From assembly GCF_022539505.1 (NCBI RefSeq), contig NC_061508.1:342997484-343061483 (forward strand): DNA of 64,000 nucleotides, given 5' to 3'. A model generated the notes under the pieces. It was not told where the DNA came from. It worked only from the letters and a program-made list of their open reading frames with translations, and did no database searches. This stretch comes from Lolium rigidum (taxonomy: Eukaryota; Streptophyta; Magnoliopsida; Poales; Poaceae). Below are positions 11,947 to 25,100 of this stretch, piece by piece (positions within the stretch are counted from its first letter, which is position 1; each line of letters starts with the position of its first letter). The position numbers and the translations under genes were made by a program.

Positions 11947-14089
11947 TATCCTGACTGTAGGAGACCTTAGTTAGCATGGACGTTAGTTAGGAAACGAGTA
12001 CTTGGGAAAAACTAGTTACAAAACAAACTCTTTCTTTAGTCGAAAGCATAGCTCCTACTCCTCATTTCTTCAAAACTTCTAAATTCTTATCTCTCCGCTT
12101 TATAAATGTTTGAAACTTCATACTCTTTTGTCTCATCCACTTCAAACCTACATATTGGACGATGTCCCCAACTCAGACCAGGAGACTCGAAATCAAAGAT
12201 GGCTTAATCCCTCAGGAAGACTCTTGTATCTCCAACAGCAACTATTGAAGATCGGAGGCCGACTTACTGTATACATAAAGAAATAATTAGACCCTGTCTT
12301 TGTTTGCCACCAAAGTTTGTCAGGGAGCTGACCTTGTTCCTCTTTGGACCCGCACTTTTTGCGGTCGTCAGGGATCAAGTCCTCAGTATCTTGACTAGTA
12401 ATTTTTAGGCCAGCCGCGAGAAGATCTCGACTTCGGGAGTACCTCAACAGCTACCCCTTCGAAGACCTCGCATCCCTGGGATGTTAAGACCAGAAGATCT
12501 ACACAGTTTTCGCCTCCACTTCAACATCGACGACTCAACACCAGGCTGTTTCACCACCAACTGCTTCGAGAATCCTTGTTGAAGTCGATGTCAGCCAGAT
12601 GAAGACATCAACATATGTGACCAGCCCCGAACATATAGGATGGATAGGACAAACTCAATCGCTTTGATTGAGCTACCCCCGCGTATTAGGCATCCGTGGG
12701 TACTTAGAGTACCATGATTGGTGTGATGATTGCTTGTAGTTCCCTAAGTGTGTTGCCTTGAGTGTTTTTATTTGTTTGTTGTGTGTATGATTGTGTTGGC
12801 ATTTCGGTCTGAAAAACACTCTTAGTATGATAACCCAGCGTAATAAGCCCCCCTAAGATGTTTTTACCCTCACCTACCTCGCCAATGTTTTGCTAACTGC
12901 TAGTTAGTTGGATAGGTGAACGAAAAACTCTAACCCTAACCTCGTTAGCAGTTGTTCTCAACTGTCAGGAAAAACTAACCCAAACCTTATCTACACTGAC
13001 TACCTTCAAGATCAGCTGAAGCATCTCTACTACGCCAAGGAAGCAGAAGCCAGTACCTTCAAGATTGACTGCATCCCTGCGAGAAGCCATACTAACTTGG
13101 TCTAACCTTGGAGTAATCGCGCTAACCTCAAGGATATCTTTTTAAAACTACTCTCTAACACACCGTCTAACAAGCTGAGAAAACAATATCATCAAAGCCA
13201 AGTTACACCACATGGTTCATCTGGTCCTCATCAAGTAAAGCTCATGAAGATACCTCAAGGCTCAAGATTAGGTGTAAGATACCCGCTCACTTCTTAGCTG
13301 GTACAAGTCGAGCACCGACCCTCAAGCGAGAAGATTGTCTCCGATGACCTTTGATGCTGCTTTATATGTACAACAACCAGGCGCTTCATCGACTTACAAA
13401 CGTACACTGTGTTATATGGTTTAGTAAACACCGTGAGTGCCTATTGAAGTCGTGGACTACACATCGCCCCCTGAAAATTCTTCATCTGATTACGGAAGAT
13501 CGGCGACTTCGTCAGAAGCCCCAGACAGGACTACAAGACAGAAGCTCTGAGTTTTTCCAAAAAGCCCGATGAAAAACCTTAAGGGTGGAAGACTTCGTCT
13601 TCCACTAAAAATTGGAGCTGACCCTAAAATTTTAAACCTTTCTAAAACACCGTTGGAAACTTGGGATGCACTAACTCCCCTTGAAGCTGTGGACTGCACC
13701 TCGCTCCCTGAAGATGCTTCAATTCAAGACGAGAGAAAGATCACTTCTTCGAAAGCACCGACAAGACCCGTAGCCGAAGCTAGAGTTTTTTTAAAACCCC
13801 CCGTCCCCCACTAAAATTTAAAGTTAACTCTAAAAAGTTTTCAACCTTGCTAAAGCACCGCTGGAGTGCACTAACTCTCCCAGAATCTTGAACCCCGCTA
13901 GGATCGCTTATAAGCTACAGATCTAACACCTACATGGAGTAGTCAACCTCTTCACGAAGCTCGCCCTCTGCAGGAATCCATCATGTTTCCCAGAAGATGA
14001 AGCAACGACCTACTCGACAACTTCATTTCTACAAGAAGACGAGTCTAACTTTAGTCAACTATGAAAACCTACCTAGTCCTACGCTTAGT

Positions 14090-14106
14090 AATCTCGGGAC
14101 GAGATT
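14090..14106 (+). promoter_or_regulatory. LARD pre-PPT hairpin
   Basis: AATCTCG-GGA-CGAGATT, a perfect 7-bp stem with a 3-base loop, six bases before the PPT. It is identical to the hairpin of gypsy A at 22135-22151 although the surrounding interior has diverged. Confidence 0.75.
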
Positions 14107-14111
14107 ATTTT

Positions 14112-14123
14112 AAGGGTGGAAGA
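14112..14123 (+). promoter_or_regulatory. LARD polypurine tract
   Basis: AAGGGTGGAAGA ends two bases before the 3' LTR and would prime plus-strand DNA synthesis. Confidence 0.85.
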
Positions 14124-16330
14124 TCTGTAACACCCCAACTTTTGCAACCTTGTTTAGTTGTCCTTAGTGCAAAAATTAGGGGGAACAAAAACTTTTTCTA
14201 TAAACTAATTAGATGAATTGCCTTGATTTGCTTGTGGAGTTTTGTCTTGAGTTACCTCATAGAACAACACCTCTAGTGTTAAAACAACTTAACAACTCAC
14301 AAATTAAAACACATGAGTGGCCTTGGAAAATTCATTTCCTTTCCCTGCCAATACATAAAACCCTATGCTTGTTGGTTTCCCTTAAGTATCTCAACTCACA
14401 TCTTCTAGTCTCAAGAAAAATAGTTAAGCTATGATCACTCTTGTATTACCTTAACCTCCTCTCTTCAAAACAAATTGAACCTTTTTGACATAAATCACAA
14501 AACCCTCTTTTGTTTTGTCCTAAAAATCTTAGTTCAAAAGATCTTGTCAAAAACCCTCTCCTTTTAAATTTGGCTATGATCACCTTTGATCATGGTATCA
14601 CAAAAGGGTTTCTAAAATATATTTTTTATTTCTGCACAAAGTATTTACCAAATGGTTTACCCTTACTTATGTGGCTTTACAGTTTTATAAAAGCTTTTAT
14701 ATGCAGTCTTGGTTTCCTAAGGAAAATGGAATGATCCATATTTTATTCTATTTCAACCATATATCTTTGTACTCTTCAAAAATCCTCTCTCATGTCAAAA
14801 TATTTCAAGTAAGCCTATTTATCTAGTTTAAATCAAATCAAGGCCATAGGCACCAAACTAAATTTTTAGACTATTTGATTTGTGATCAAATATCCATGGT
14901 CATTGCCACTAATACATCTCCATGATCTATCCTATATCATCACCTCATTAGCCTCAAGATTTGATGAATTATGACATCATAATCATCCTTGATACCATTT
15001 GGTCAATTCCATTAATTCTTTCTTTCCAAAAATTCTTTTTGAAGGACACCTTTGAATATCAAAATCTCACTCTCCAATTTTACTAAGACCTATGAAGTTA
15101 TTTTTCTCTTTTGTTTTGTTTAAGAAAGAGTTTTGGAGATAATATTTCTTCACTTATTCTCTCAACTTTGTTCCTATTTAAATCTTGTTTCCTCCCTCAC
15201 TTAGCCACTCAAACTTATTTACATAATGGTTTTTGGTGTGTGCTATCAAGAAAAGAGTGTGAGGAGTAATACCTCACTAGTTTCTCTGAAAATACTATTT
15301 ATAAAGGTATAATCTTATTTTAAATTTCATTTTAACTCAATGCCTTGAAATGATGGTTCTATCATTTCATGCATCACGTTTTTTCTTTTTTTTTAAAAAA
15401 TAATAAAGATTGTTAAAACTGTGCAATGCTACATAAGGGCATAACTAGCACAGACACCATTTTTGGATACTTTCAATTTTTTTTTTTATTCTCCAACATG
15501 TTCTCGGTTTTGGCTGTATTTGAAAATAAAGGGCCAACCCATTTGAGAAAATGAATTCCAAATCTTATGGATTAGTGCACCACACCTTCTTCATCTCTGT
15601 TCACTAAAAATAAAATAAATACTTCTCGGGTGCTCAAAACTTGTGAATTCCAAATCAAACCCAACTTTGGGCAATTATTTTAGGCGAAATCCCTTTCTAC
15701 ATATTTTTCATATCAACCTTGCCATTAACGTATCTTATCCTACCAATATAACATCCATCTCCCTTCTCTCCAATTCAGAAAAACAAAATAGCACGCGGTG
15801 GCTTGTTTTGCTTCCGTAGAGTAAGGGGAAGAGGAATTGGGCGATGACTAGTTTTGATCCAAAACTTGTACTAACCCTGCCTGCCTCGTGCCACACTTCT
15901 GCTAGACCAAAACCTTCTGGGCACACACATCCCTGACATACACCTCACCAGCCATACTTGCCCGTGGCCAACATGGACACGATCACCACGGCCAAATCCC
16001 AGGATTTGCGCACGAACCCGAGCTCTAGCTAGCGAACTCCCTTGGACGCGAGCTTCCTCACGCACGCGCGCCACCCTCCCCTCTGCTGACGCAAGCCTAG
16101 CAACGTCACCCGACGCGCTGCCCGTGACGTCAGCCTGGGCGCCGCATTCTGTCGAGCACTCTCTGCGCGGTGGCCCTCCGTCGCTCTTCCGGCGTTCCCG
16201 CGCGTGGAGGCGCTCCGAAAACCCTAGCGCGCTTCGGACAGGCTGCCCCGCCGCCGCGCTGGCCAATGGCGAAGCCCTGGACCCGTACACCATCCCGCTG
16301 CACTCCGTCCACCATACGCCCGCCCCGGCC

Positions 16331-16338
16331 TATATAAA
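16331..16338 (+). promoter_or_regulatory. LARD 3' LTR TATA box
   Basis: TATATAAA at the position equivalent to 8303-8310. If active, it would transcribe out of the LARD into gypsy A pol sequence. Confidence 0.65.
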
Positions 16339-19241
16339 CCAACCCCCGCCTCCCCACTTCACCACACTGCTCCCAGAACACTCCACTCCCCTCTCCTTGC
16401 CATCAGAACCCTGCTGCGCTGCTCTCTCCCTCTCGCTCGATGAGGAAAGCCTTTATCTGCCGCCTGGTCACCGAGCGGAGGCAGCGCAAGGTTGCGCTCC
16501 AACTCGATCCCCTTCCCTCCTTTGTTTTTCTTTGTCCGTAAGACTCCCTTTTTGCACGTCCAATCGTCTATCCTAACGTAATTCTTTCTCGCACCCAGAA
16601 TCGCCGGTAGCCACCGCCGACGACGAACGTCTGCGAGCGTCGCCGGAGAAGAGGAGCCGTCGAAGCCATCTCCTGGAGGAGCACCTGCTCGGGTTAGACA
16701 CCTAGCTGGACCGCCCCGACCCGCTGCCATCTCGCCGACCCTCCGCCTTCACCCCAAGGTCCTCCCGGCGAGCTCCCGATCGCCATCGCCGAGCGCGTCC
16801 ATGCAGCTCCGTCTCGGCGCCAAGCTGTCCTGCAACCTCGCCGCCGACGGGGAGCCCGCCGACGCGAACGTGAAGAGCAAGCTGAGCCTCCTCCGCAGTC
16901 CCGCGTCGTCCCCCTAGCCTCCGAGCGCCATGGTGAGCTTCCCGACTGTCTCCTTGTTCTGGACGTGAGCTCCGTCGCGTATTCGTGTGTTTGATCAGAA
17001 CGTGAGCTAGCATAGCTTTTTGCACGGTTTTTAAAGCAATCCTGCTAGTTTAAGTCTTGTTGCTTCTCATGGGCCGTTAGATTAGGATCAGGGGTAGCAT
17101 ACCCCTTCAGCATTTGTTTTAGGCTGACGTGTCTAGCCCAGTTTCAGAGTTTTTTTTTCTTTTTTTTTTCTCCACTGCCCGCGGGACAGCAGATAGGCCG
17201 GTCTCGTCTCGGCCCACGGACTTGGTCCGTTTAAATCTTTTTGAGGAAACCTTGTTAGTATTTTAAAACAATCGGAAAACTTATAAAATCCATATCTCCC
17301 GAATTATAGAGCCAAATCCAGTAATTTCAACTTTCAAAGATCAAAAATTAAAACACCTTTCAAACTCCACTGGTCCCATACCAATGGTATTTTTACATAT
17401 TATAAATGGTATTTTATTTGTGTGCTATGGATAGTTTAATTTCGAAATTGGTTATAGAATTATTGGAAACTTTTTTTTTTGGTATAAACAAGTTTTTCAT
17501 ATTAAAATTATCTCATTATATACCCTAGGTTTGATTGTTTTTTTTGTTCACATAAAGTTGTTTTGCTAGTTAAATAAAATCCATGATTAGTTGTTGTCCA
17601 AAAATCTATAACTAAAGTTTTAAAATTTCAAATGTTGTGAAACCACTTGCAAAGCTTTTTGTGAAACCAAAACCAACTCTTTGGAACTAGTGTCATGTTT
17701 TATTTCTTGATGTGATGCGTTGATGTATTGGTTTGTGATTGTGTGTATGTGTTTTTTTTTTCTTTCGGCGATAGATGCGAACAATTCCGGAAAGAAGAAG
17801 AAGTGGATCGGAAGGGGATTTTATTTATATTGTTGGAATTATTATTGGATGGAGTCAAAGAAGTCCAGGGAATAACAAGCCAACAAGGCAAGCCATCTTT
17901 TGATCTCTGATTCGGTATCTAGTTGGATGTCATTTGTTGATATCCAAAGCACCTTGGTTCTATGTGTGTTGTTCTCCTTATTATTGTCATCTATGTATGG
18001 TTGCTAGTGGAGTACTCCCTAGTGGTGATACTCCACTATTGTCTTTGTGATATTGGGATGCATGGGATCATGGTCATGCTATTCCACTTGGTTATCTTGT
18101 ATGCTCAACTTGAGCATGTCTCATCTCAAGATAATGACTTACACCACACCCACCCCCTTTGTAGTATAGAGGCAGCAATGTCATGATCTCGGTATATTCT
18201 CAATGTGAGAGGAGTATGCCGTGTACACATTGGAGAGTATGTTGGATAGTGATACTCCACTATCTAAGTTGTATTTTTAGCACCACAAATCTGATTGTAT
18301 AATCCTCCTTGGGTTGTCATAATACATGCTTACCTTAAGCAAGTATGATCCACTCCATTAAATTTTTTTTCACCATCTATGGCGTGATGACTTCCATCTC
18401 GGCCGTAGTGCAATAGTAGTTCCACTCATGAAACTTTAGGTTGGGAACCCCTCAAGGTTTACCTTGTTGTAAATGTTTATGAAAACCTTGGGTGAGGCAA
18501 ATCTTACCCAAGCGTATGGTTTATGAAAGGAAAGGATCTTGACAAAGATGGTTGGAAAGAGGAAAGTGTGTGTGACTTGGGTTTTTGAGAAAAACGATAC
18601 ATGGTTCTTTGTATTCGCCCGGAACAATTACACGGCGCAACCACATTATCCAAAGTGGGTACGGGCTTAGTTCGACGTCCGTTAAAATTGGCATGAGCAC
18701 CCTTCACAACTTTCTAGGGAGGGTCACGACGACCTCCGACGCCGGGTTGCGCTCGCGGAGGAGGCAATACACCGTAGTTGCCTATAGCCGGACGATTGCG
18801 AGGGTCTTCCGTCATGGCGCCGGAGATACGCTCAAAAGGAGGTATGCTGCCGGGGTGCCGGGAAGGGGTAAGCCCGCAGGGAAGGACTCATGTCAAGGGA
18901 GACGGGCGAAGGACTATGACCGATTATCCGAGCCTCGCATACTTTTGTATGTCGAACCGGGGATGATCCCGGCGGATTTATCGGTTCTTGTGGTGAAAGT
19001 GCGCACACTCTGCAGAGTTAAAACTATTCGAATAGCCGCGTCCGCGGTCATGGACGGTTGGGATGGCCGTTACAGAGCTGTGTCGAGTTTTGGTTTTGAA
19101 AATGATTTCCAAAGGAAATGCGTGAGTTGGAAGTACCGGAAGGGTACGGGAAAGATGTGGTGTCGACCACATGGAGATGGTCGAGGGTTTGGAATGTAAA
19201 TTGTGTTGCTCCCTTCCTAGTGTTTCATGTAGAGGAACTTT

Positions 19242-19470
19242 TCTTTAACAAAGATATAGAGATGTCATAGGACTTCCCTAGCATTCCCATCAAATGAGAT
19301 GGCGGTATGCTAACTCTTCTCTAACAAAGATATAGAGATGTCATAGGACTTCCCTAGCAATCCCATCAAATGAGATGGTGGTATGCTAACTCTTCTTTAA
19401 CAAAGATATAGAGATGTCATAGGACCACCATAGTGTCCGCATCACTTGAGATGCCGGTATGCTATATCAA
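19242..19470 (+). repeat. Three-copy 76-bp tandem repeat in LARD 3' LTR
   Basis: AAAGATATAG at 19250, 19326 and 19402, matching the 5' LTR array copy for copy. Confidence 0.9.
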
Positions 19471-19958
19471 CAAGAGAAACTATTTCTCTTTCACATGCTT
19501 TATCCACGAGAGAAACTATTCTTCCTCTCTTGTCTTCTCTAGTTAGAATTGTTATCACCTTCTTGATGGTTTTGCGAGTACAATTCCAATGTACTCACGG
19601 CTTTGTCCCTGGCTATTTACTTGGCCAGACTTGGAGGAACACGATGGATGAAGAAAGAGTTGGCGACGTCTATGCGAGCTAGGAACATCTTCCCGCTCGC
19701 TGTTCCTGTAGGGTTATGGCAGATGACTTGGGTACTGCGCTGCTGAAGTGATGATGCTACTCTGATGTTTAGTTAGACCCTTCGAGGCTATTATGTAAGT
19801 ATTGGTCAGGTGACCATGTTGTAATTTTCTTATTCCGCTTTGTAATGGATGGTGTAATTTGATATCAGTTCGGTTATGTGTTCACGGCGCACTGATCATG
19901 GGATCGTGAACTGTATACATAACAGGGAATTTCGGACAGCTAGTCCGGGGTCCCCACA

Positions 19959-22124
19959 CCCGCCAAAATCAAAACTGTTCTGGAATGGCAAGCCCCAACC
20001 ACACAAACCGAGGTCCGCGCTTTTCTTGGATTAGCCGGATACTACCGCAGATTTGTAGAAGGTTTATCGAGCATCGCTCGACCAATGACCCAACTGCTGA
20101 GAAAGGACAGAAAGTTTTAGTGGACTGACAAATGCGAAGAGAGCTTTCAACAGCTCAAGAGTAGATTGACAACAGCTCCAATCCTGATCATGCCAGATAT
20201 CGCAAAGCCCTTTGACGTATATTGCGACGCCTCCAAGACTGGACTTGGATGCGTGCTTATGCAAGAAGGCAAGGTGGTATCCTACCTTTCAAGACAACTC
20301 AAGCAACATGAACAGAACTACCCAACCCATGACCTCGAGCTTGCAGCCATGATCTTAGCCCTGAAAGTTTGGCGCCATTACCTCATGGGTAATCGATGCG
20401 AGATCTACTCCGACCACAAAAGCCTCAAATACATATTCACCCAGAAGGAGCTGAACATGAGACAACGCCGATGGATCGAATTGATCAAGGATTACGACAT
20501 GGAGATTCACTACCACCCCGGCAAGGCCAATGTGGTAGCGGATGCTTTGAGTCGATCGCCGTGCCGCTGAACTCCATGCTCGCAACCGAACAGCCCAGCT
20601 TGCACCAAGAGTTTGAACAGTTCAGACTTGAACTTGTTAGTGAAGGATTCCTAGCCAGCATAGAACCGCAACCCACCTTGGTTGGTCGGATCAAGGAAGC
20701 CCGTAAAGACAACGCTAGCATTGACGGAATCAAGAAACAGATAGCTGCAGGAAAAGCCCCCGGATTCACCGTAGACGAAGCCGGAGTTCTTTGGTACAAA
20801 GAACGTCTCTGCGTACCATCGGACTCTGACTTGAAACAATTCATTCTGTAAGAAGCCCATGACACCCTTTATTCAATCCACCCCGGAGGTACCAAGATGT
20901 ACCAAGACCTGAAAGAACAATTTTGGTGGCACGGAATGAAGAGAGAGATCGGTAGCTATATCGCTAAGTGTGACATTTGTCAGAGAGTCAAGGCAGAACA
21001 TCAACGACCCGCCGGACTGTTACAACCCCTCCAGATTCCGGAATGGAAATGGGACTCCGTAAGAATGGACTTTATCACCGGACTGCCCAAATCCATCAAA
21101 GGCAATGATTCAATATGGGTAGTTGTCGATAGATTGACCAAAGTCGCCCATTTCATCGCCGTCAAAACCACCTATCAAGGCCCAAAGCTAGCTGAACTTT
21201 ACATCTCCAGAATAGTCGCTCTGCACGGAACCCCCAAATCGATAGTGTCAGATAGAGGATCCCAGTTCACCTCAAGGTTCTGGCAGAAAGTGCATGAAGG
21301 ACTAGGCACCCGCCTAAATTTCAGCACCGCCTATCACCCTCAGACCGACGGACGGATCGAGAGAGTAAACCAGATACTCGGAAGACATGCTTAGAGCATG
21401 CGTACTGGAATACGGATCCAAGTGGGAAGACTGCCTACCTTACGCATAATTCTCTTACAACAATAGCTATCAAGCCAGCCTACAGATGGCCCCCTTTGAA
21501 GCCTCGTACGGAAGGAAGTGTCGTACCCCCCTGAACTGGTCAGAAGTCGGAGAGAGCCAAGTTTTCGGCCCAGATGTTCTTCGTGAAGCCGAAGAGAAAG
21601 TCCACAAGATCCGAGAGTACCTCAAGACTGCACAATCCAGACAGAAGAGCTACGCCGACAAGAGACGTCGGGAGATGACCTTTGAGATCGGAGACTTCGT
21701 CTATCTCAATGTATCCCCCTTGAAAGGAATGCAAAGGTTCCAACTGAAAGGAAAGCTTGCACCCCGCTATGTCGGACCTTTCAAAGTCCTCAGTCGCCGA
21801 GGTGAAGTATCTTATCAACTGGAGTTGCCTGAAGAAATGTCGGCTGTGCACGACGTGTTTCACATCTCACTTCTCCGGAAGTGCCTTGAAGTCCCGGAGA
21901 AGACCGAAGTGTTCAAGAACATCGATCACCGATCAGTAGATATCAACAAGGATCTGACTTACCGCGAAGTGCCGATTCGCACCCTGGAAGAAGCTTACCA
22001 AACCACCCGCACCCGAAGCATCAAGTTTCTGAAAATCCAATGGAGCAATCATACCGAGGATGAAGCCACATGGGAACGCGAAGACTTCATGAAGAAGGAG
22101 TACCCAGATCTCTTTAGTACCTAA
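19959..22124 (+). pseudogene. Gypsy A pol, RNase H and integrase (3' part)
   Basis: Continuation of RT after the LARD. The RT connection and RNase H follow (CDASKTGLG near 20224-20250, ADALSR near 20539-20556). Integrase has its H-H-C-C zinc region at about 20880-20990, with the catalytic-core Asp near 21067, the SDRGSQF block near 21249-21270 and the ...DGRIERVNQ block near 21349-21375. The C-terminal domain (about 21640-22124) ends in a chromodomain-like W-x-NHTEDEATWE-x-E segment. Damage: TAG at 20119-20121, frame changes near 20560 and 21385, and a TAA near 20849. The normal stop is at 22122-22124. Confidence 0.9.
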
Positions 22125-22134
22125 CTTTCTTTTC

Positions 22135-22151
22135 AATCTCGGGACGAGATT
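22135..22151 (+). promoter_or_regulatory. Gypsy A pre-PPT hairpin
   Basis: AATCTCG-GGA-CGAGATT, a perfect 7-bp stem and 3-base loop, ten bases after the pol stop codon and six before the PPT. Same sequence as in the LARD; gypsy B has a compensated version. Confidence 0.75.
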
Positions 22152-22157
22152 GTTTGT

Positions 22158-22171
22158 AAGGGGGAAGGGTT
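22158..22171 (+). promoter_or_regulatory. Gypsy A polypurine tract
   Basis: AAGGGGGAAGGGTT directly precedes the TGTAACACCCC start of the 3' LTR. Confidence 0.9.
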
Positions 22172-25100
22172 TGTAACACCCCAAATTTCAATAAAAAGAA
22201 AGTTAGAGAATTCCAGAAAGCAAAATTTCAAACCAACAAAAACTTTTCTTTTTGCATATAGTACCATGCATAGGACTTGTGCATTTGAGTGATATGCCAT
22301 GATGATTGTTATTACTTGTATTTGATATGCTCTAAAACCCTAGTGTGATCATATGAAGATCACCAACCAAAGAAATCAAAGAGGAAGAAATTCCATTTAA
22401 TGGAAAATCCTAAAAACCCTCACATATGCCCTATGGCATTTTTATAAATTTTGACCCTAGACCTATTTGGTCTTCACCATTAGTTGAGTAATGTTATTAA
22501 ACACTTACTACAACTTTTGGAATCAAAGATTCACAATTCAAATGGATTTCAAACACAAATTCCCCTCACATATGATAATGGTCAATTTTGACAATTATAG
22601 TCTGATCACCACTTTGAGCCCTTGCCATTCATTTTTCCCAAACCAACTCTTGCTAACTCTTTGCACCATTTCAAAGTCAACATCAAGGTGAACAACTTTG
22701 GTGAAGATCATCATGCCAAATTCATCTTTGATCATGAGCTATGCTCAACCAAAGTTCCAACTTTTTAGCATATGCAACATTCCCCACTTAGCTAATTTTG
22801 CAAATGTTTGAATTCTAAAAATTCCAACACCACCTCAAATCACCTCTGGTCAAATACAACTTATATCAACACTCACTTTTCAAAAGGTTTCACCTTTTGA
22901 ATTATTTCAAATTTAGACAAATTTGTAATTTCCAAATTATGGCACTATTTGCCACTATTGCAAATAGTGTTCTATGCCACCTAAACTACTCTAATATAAA
23001 CCAAAGCTATTCTACCTGGTCCCCTGGTCCCCTCTAACCCTCAATGCTGCATAGAAACCCTAGGGAGAGAGAGAGAGAGCAAGCTAGGGCATGGCCATGC
23101 CGGCCATGCCACACACGTCGAGCTCCCCCTCTTCTCCTTCGTCCCTGGCCGTGGCCACCTTGCCAAACCACACCAGCACACCACCCTAGCGCTGCCTAGC
23201 ACCGCCTTGGTCGATGAGGACGACGACAACGCCCGGAACGCGCGCGCCCAGCACACGCCCAGGACCGCCAGTATGCCGCTTGTGTCGCGCATGGACACGC
23301 TCAGCACACGCGCTGTCCCACGCACTCACACAGCCCCTGGACCCCCTGCGAGCACCTTGAGCCTCACCGTGACACCGCGACGCCGTTGGACACGCCCTCG
23401 ACCACGACCCGCACCCGCCGTCGCCGGAGAAGCCAACCCTGGTCCGCCGCGGGCGCAGCAGACACGGACACAATCCCACGCCATACCACGCCGCCCGACC
23501 GTGCCAACACCACCTCTAGCTTCGCCTGGACGAGGAGAACCCGACAGCATCGCCACCTAGCTCGACAGCACGCCGGAGACGCCGCGTGCGTGTCGACTTC
23601 TTCCCTGCCCCGCAGCACCCTCGCGTTGCTATAAATAGAGCACTCCCTTCGTCGATCCAGCCACACCAGCTCACTCCCCACCTCTCACAACCACTCAACC
23701 ACCCCACCGTTCATCTGATTCACGCCGGAGGAGGACCAATTGCAAGATCGCCGCCGCGGAAGCCCTGCAGAAATCGGCGGCGAACCAGACCACCTCGAGC
23801 TCCGCCGCCGGTACCAGGAGAACCGCCGTCGTCCACATCTACCTCGAGCATATTGCCATCCCTTGCTGGAGCCGCCGTAAGCTCTCCCACCCCCTACTGC
23901 CGCCGCTGCACCGTCGGGTTCTCGTCGGAGACGACGATGAACCACGGCCCTCCGATCCCCTTCTAATCCAACGCCTCCCATTGATCGGTACCGCTTCGGC
24001 GTTTAAAAGACGCTGACATGCGGGACCCGCTGTCAGGCAGCCCGCGCGGCACTGGACCGTGGCTGGGCTGGCCTTGGGCCGTTTTTAAATCCTTGAGCCC
24101 ATTTAGCTTTCCCGCCGGCCTTTTAATTCAAAATGGATTCAAATAATTCCCAAACAATTTCCTTACAGCACAAACTTTGAATTTAAATAATTCCAATTTG
24201 GCTAAACCAAATTTAGTGAATTTTATGTTGTTGGAAAGCTACTGAAATTCTCTACAACATGCTACTGGCCCCATGGCCAGATTCCTTGTAGAATAAATGT
24301 GATAAAAATAACAAGACAGGGACTTTTCCCTATTCAAATAATTCTTAAAAATCAACCAAAATAGATATTAAGTTAATTCCAACTCTAATAGCTCACAATT
24401 GACTTACACTAATTGTTTATGCAATAAAATGGTGTGGTCACTTTGCATAATCATGCCCTAGTTTAATTAATGGATCATTTGACTAGTTTAACTAGTTGAT
24501 ATTGTCCAAAACTATTAAAGTAAATTATGTGGAGTCTTACACTTCATTTAAACTTGTCTCACATGAATTCATGGGATGTTTGGACCCTTGGTTCCAAACT
24601 CTCTTATATGAATTACTTGAGATTTAAATCAAATATGAGTTATCTAAATAGTATGAGGTGGTCTACCTCATTTAAATCATTTTCTCAAATGATGATGATG
24701 AACATTTGACTTAGGTCAATATAAGTTTATACATGATTGTTTGAGAAATTAAATCTTAAGAAGATTTCAATAAGAGGAAATTATTTCTCAAGAACCCTAT
24801 GGAAACTATCTTTTACATATAAAATACAAAGAAGTGAATTCTATTTAAACCCCACAACCCATGCACTCTAGTTAATTTATTTGTGTGCATAGAGTAGTTT
24901 GTGTGTTATATGTGATGTATGGAATAGCCATTGAATTAGTGAGTAATTATACTCGTATTCAAATTTAGACGGTAGCACCGGAGAGTACGCCGAAGAAGAA
25001 GGTTGCTACCAAGAGGAGGAGGAGGAACAATTTGAGAACTACCAAGGCAAGCTAATATTCTTGCAAAGTGCAAAGCCCCTTGGGGCAAGGCACCATGATT

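Larger units (their letters stand above)
11931..14125 (+). other. LARD interior, non-coding
   Basis: 2195 bp between the LTRs with no gag, protease, RT or integrase similarity in any frame; the longest ORFs are 60-84 codons. It opens with a PBS and closes with a hairpin and PPT. The 12480-14080 stretch is rich in short phrases resembling 'CTTCGAAGAC' and 'CAAGATTGACTG', which might be very old coding remnants, but I cannot support a domain. Its likely role is as a packageable RNA carrying only cis signals. Confidence 0.8.
6098..19958 (+). mobile_element. Non-autonomous large retrotransposon derivative (LARD), TSD CCCGC
   Basis: Complete 13,861-bp element bounded by TG...CA and flanked by perfect 5-bp TSDs CCCGC (6093-6097 and 19959-19963). 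Its two LTRs are each 5833 bp and make up 84% of its length. The 2195-bp interior (11931-14125) has a PBS and a PPT but no gag or pol. It inserted in pol of gypsy A in the same orientation. The LTRs are nearly identical, so insertion is recent. Shared features with gypsy A (TGTAACACCCC start, palindrome cluster, GAGTAC hairpin, pre-PPT hairpin) point to mobilisation in trans by gypsy A-like proteins (inference). Sukkula-, Sumaya- or Wham-like families are possible names; I could not decide. Confidence 0.93.
14126..19958 (+). repeat. LARD 3' LTR (5833 bp)
   Basis: Second copy of 6098-11930, same total length because small indels (for example poly-T lengths at 17163 and 17470) cancel. It carries the same TATA box, 76-bp repeats (from about 19242) and hairpins. 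It has its own differences near 19700-19890, including two sites reading TCA or ACT where the 5' copy has TCG or ACC. Confidence 0.95.

Noticed and set aside
18585..19199. 204-codon ORF present in only one LARD LTR
   Set aside because: The other LTR has the same sequence broken by small differences; no domain; overlaps the palindrome island. Chance frame.
23207..23966. ORFs of 100-126 codons in both strands of the gypsy A LTR
   Set aside because: Pro/Arg/Ala-rich, overlapping on both strands in a CpG-rich promoter region; no start context or domain.
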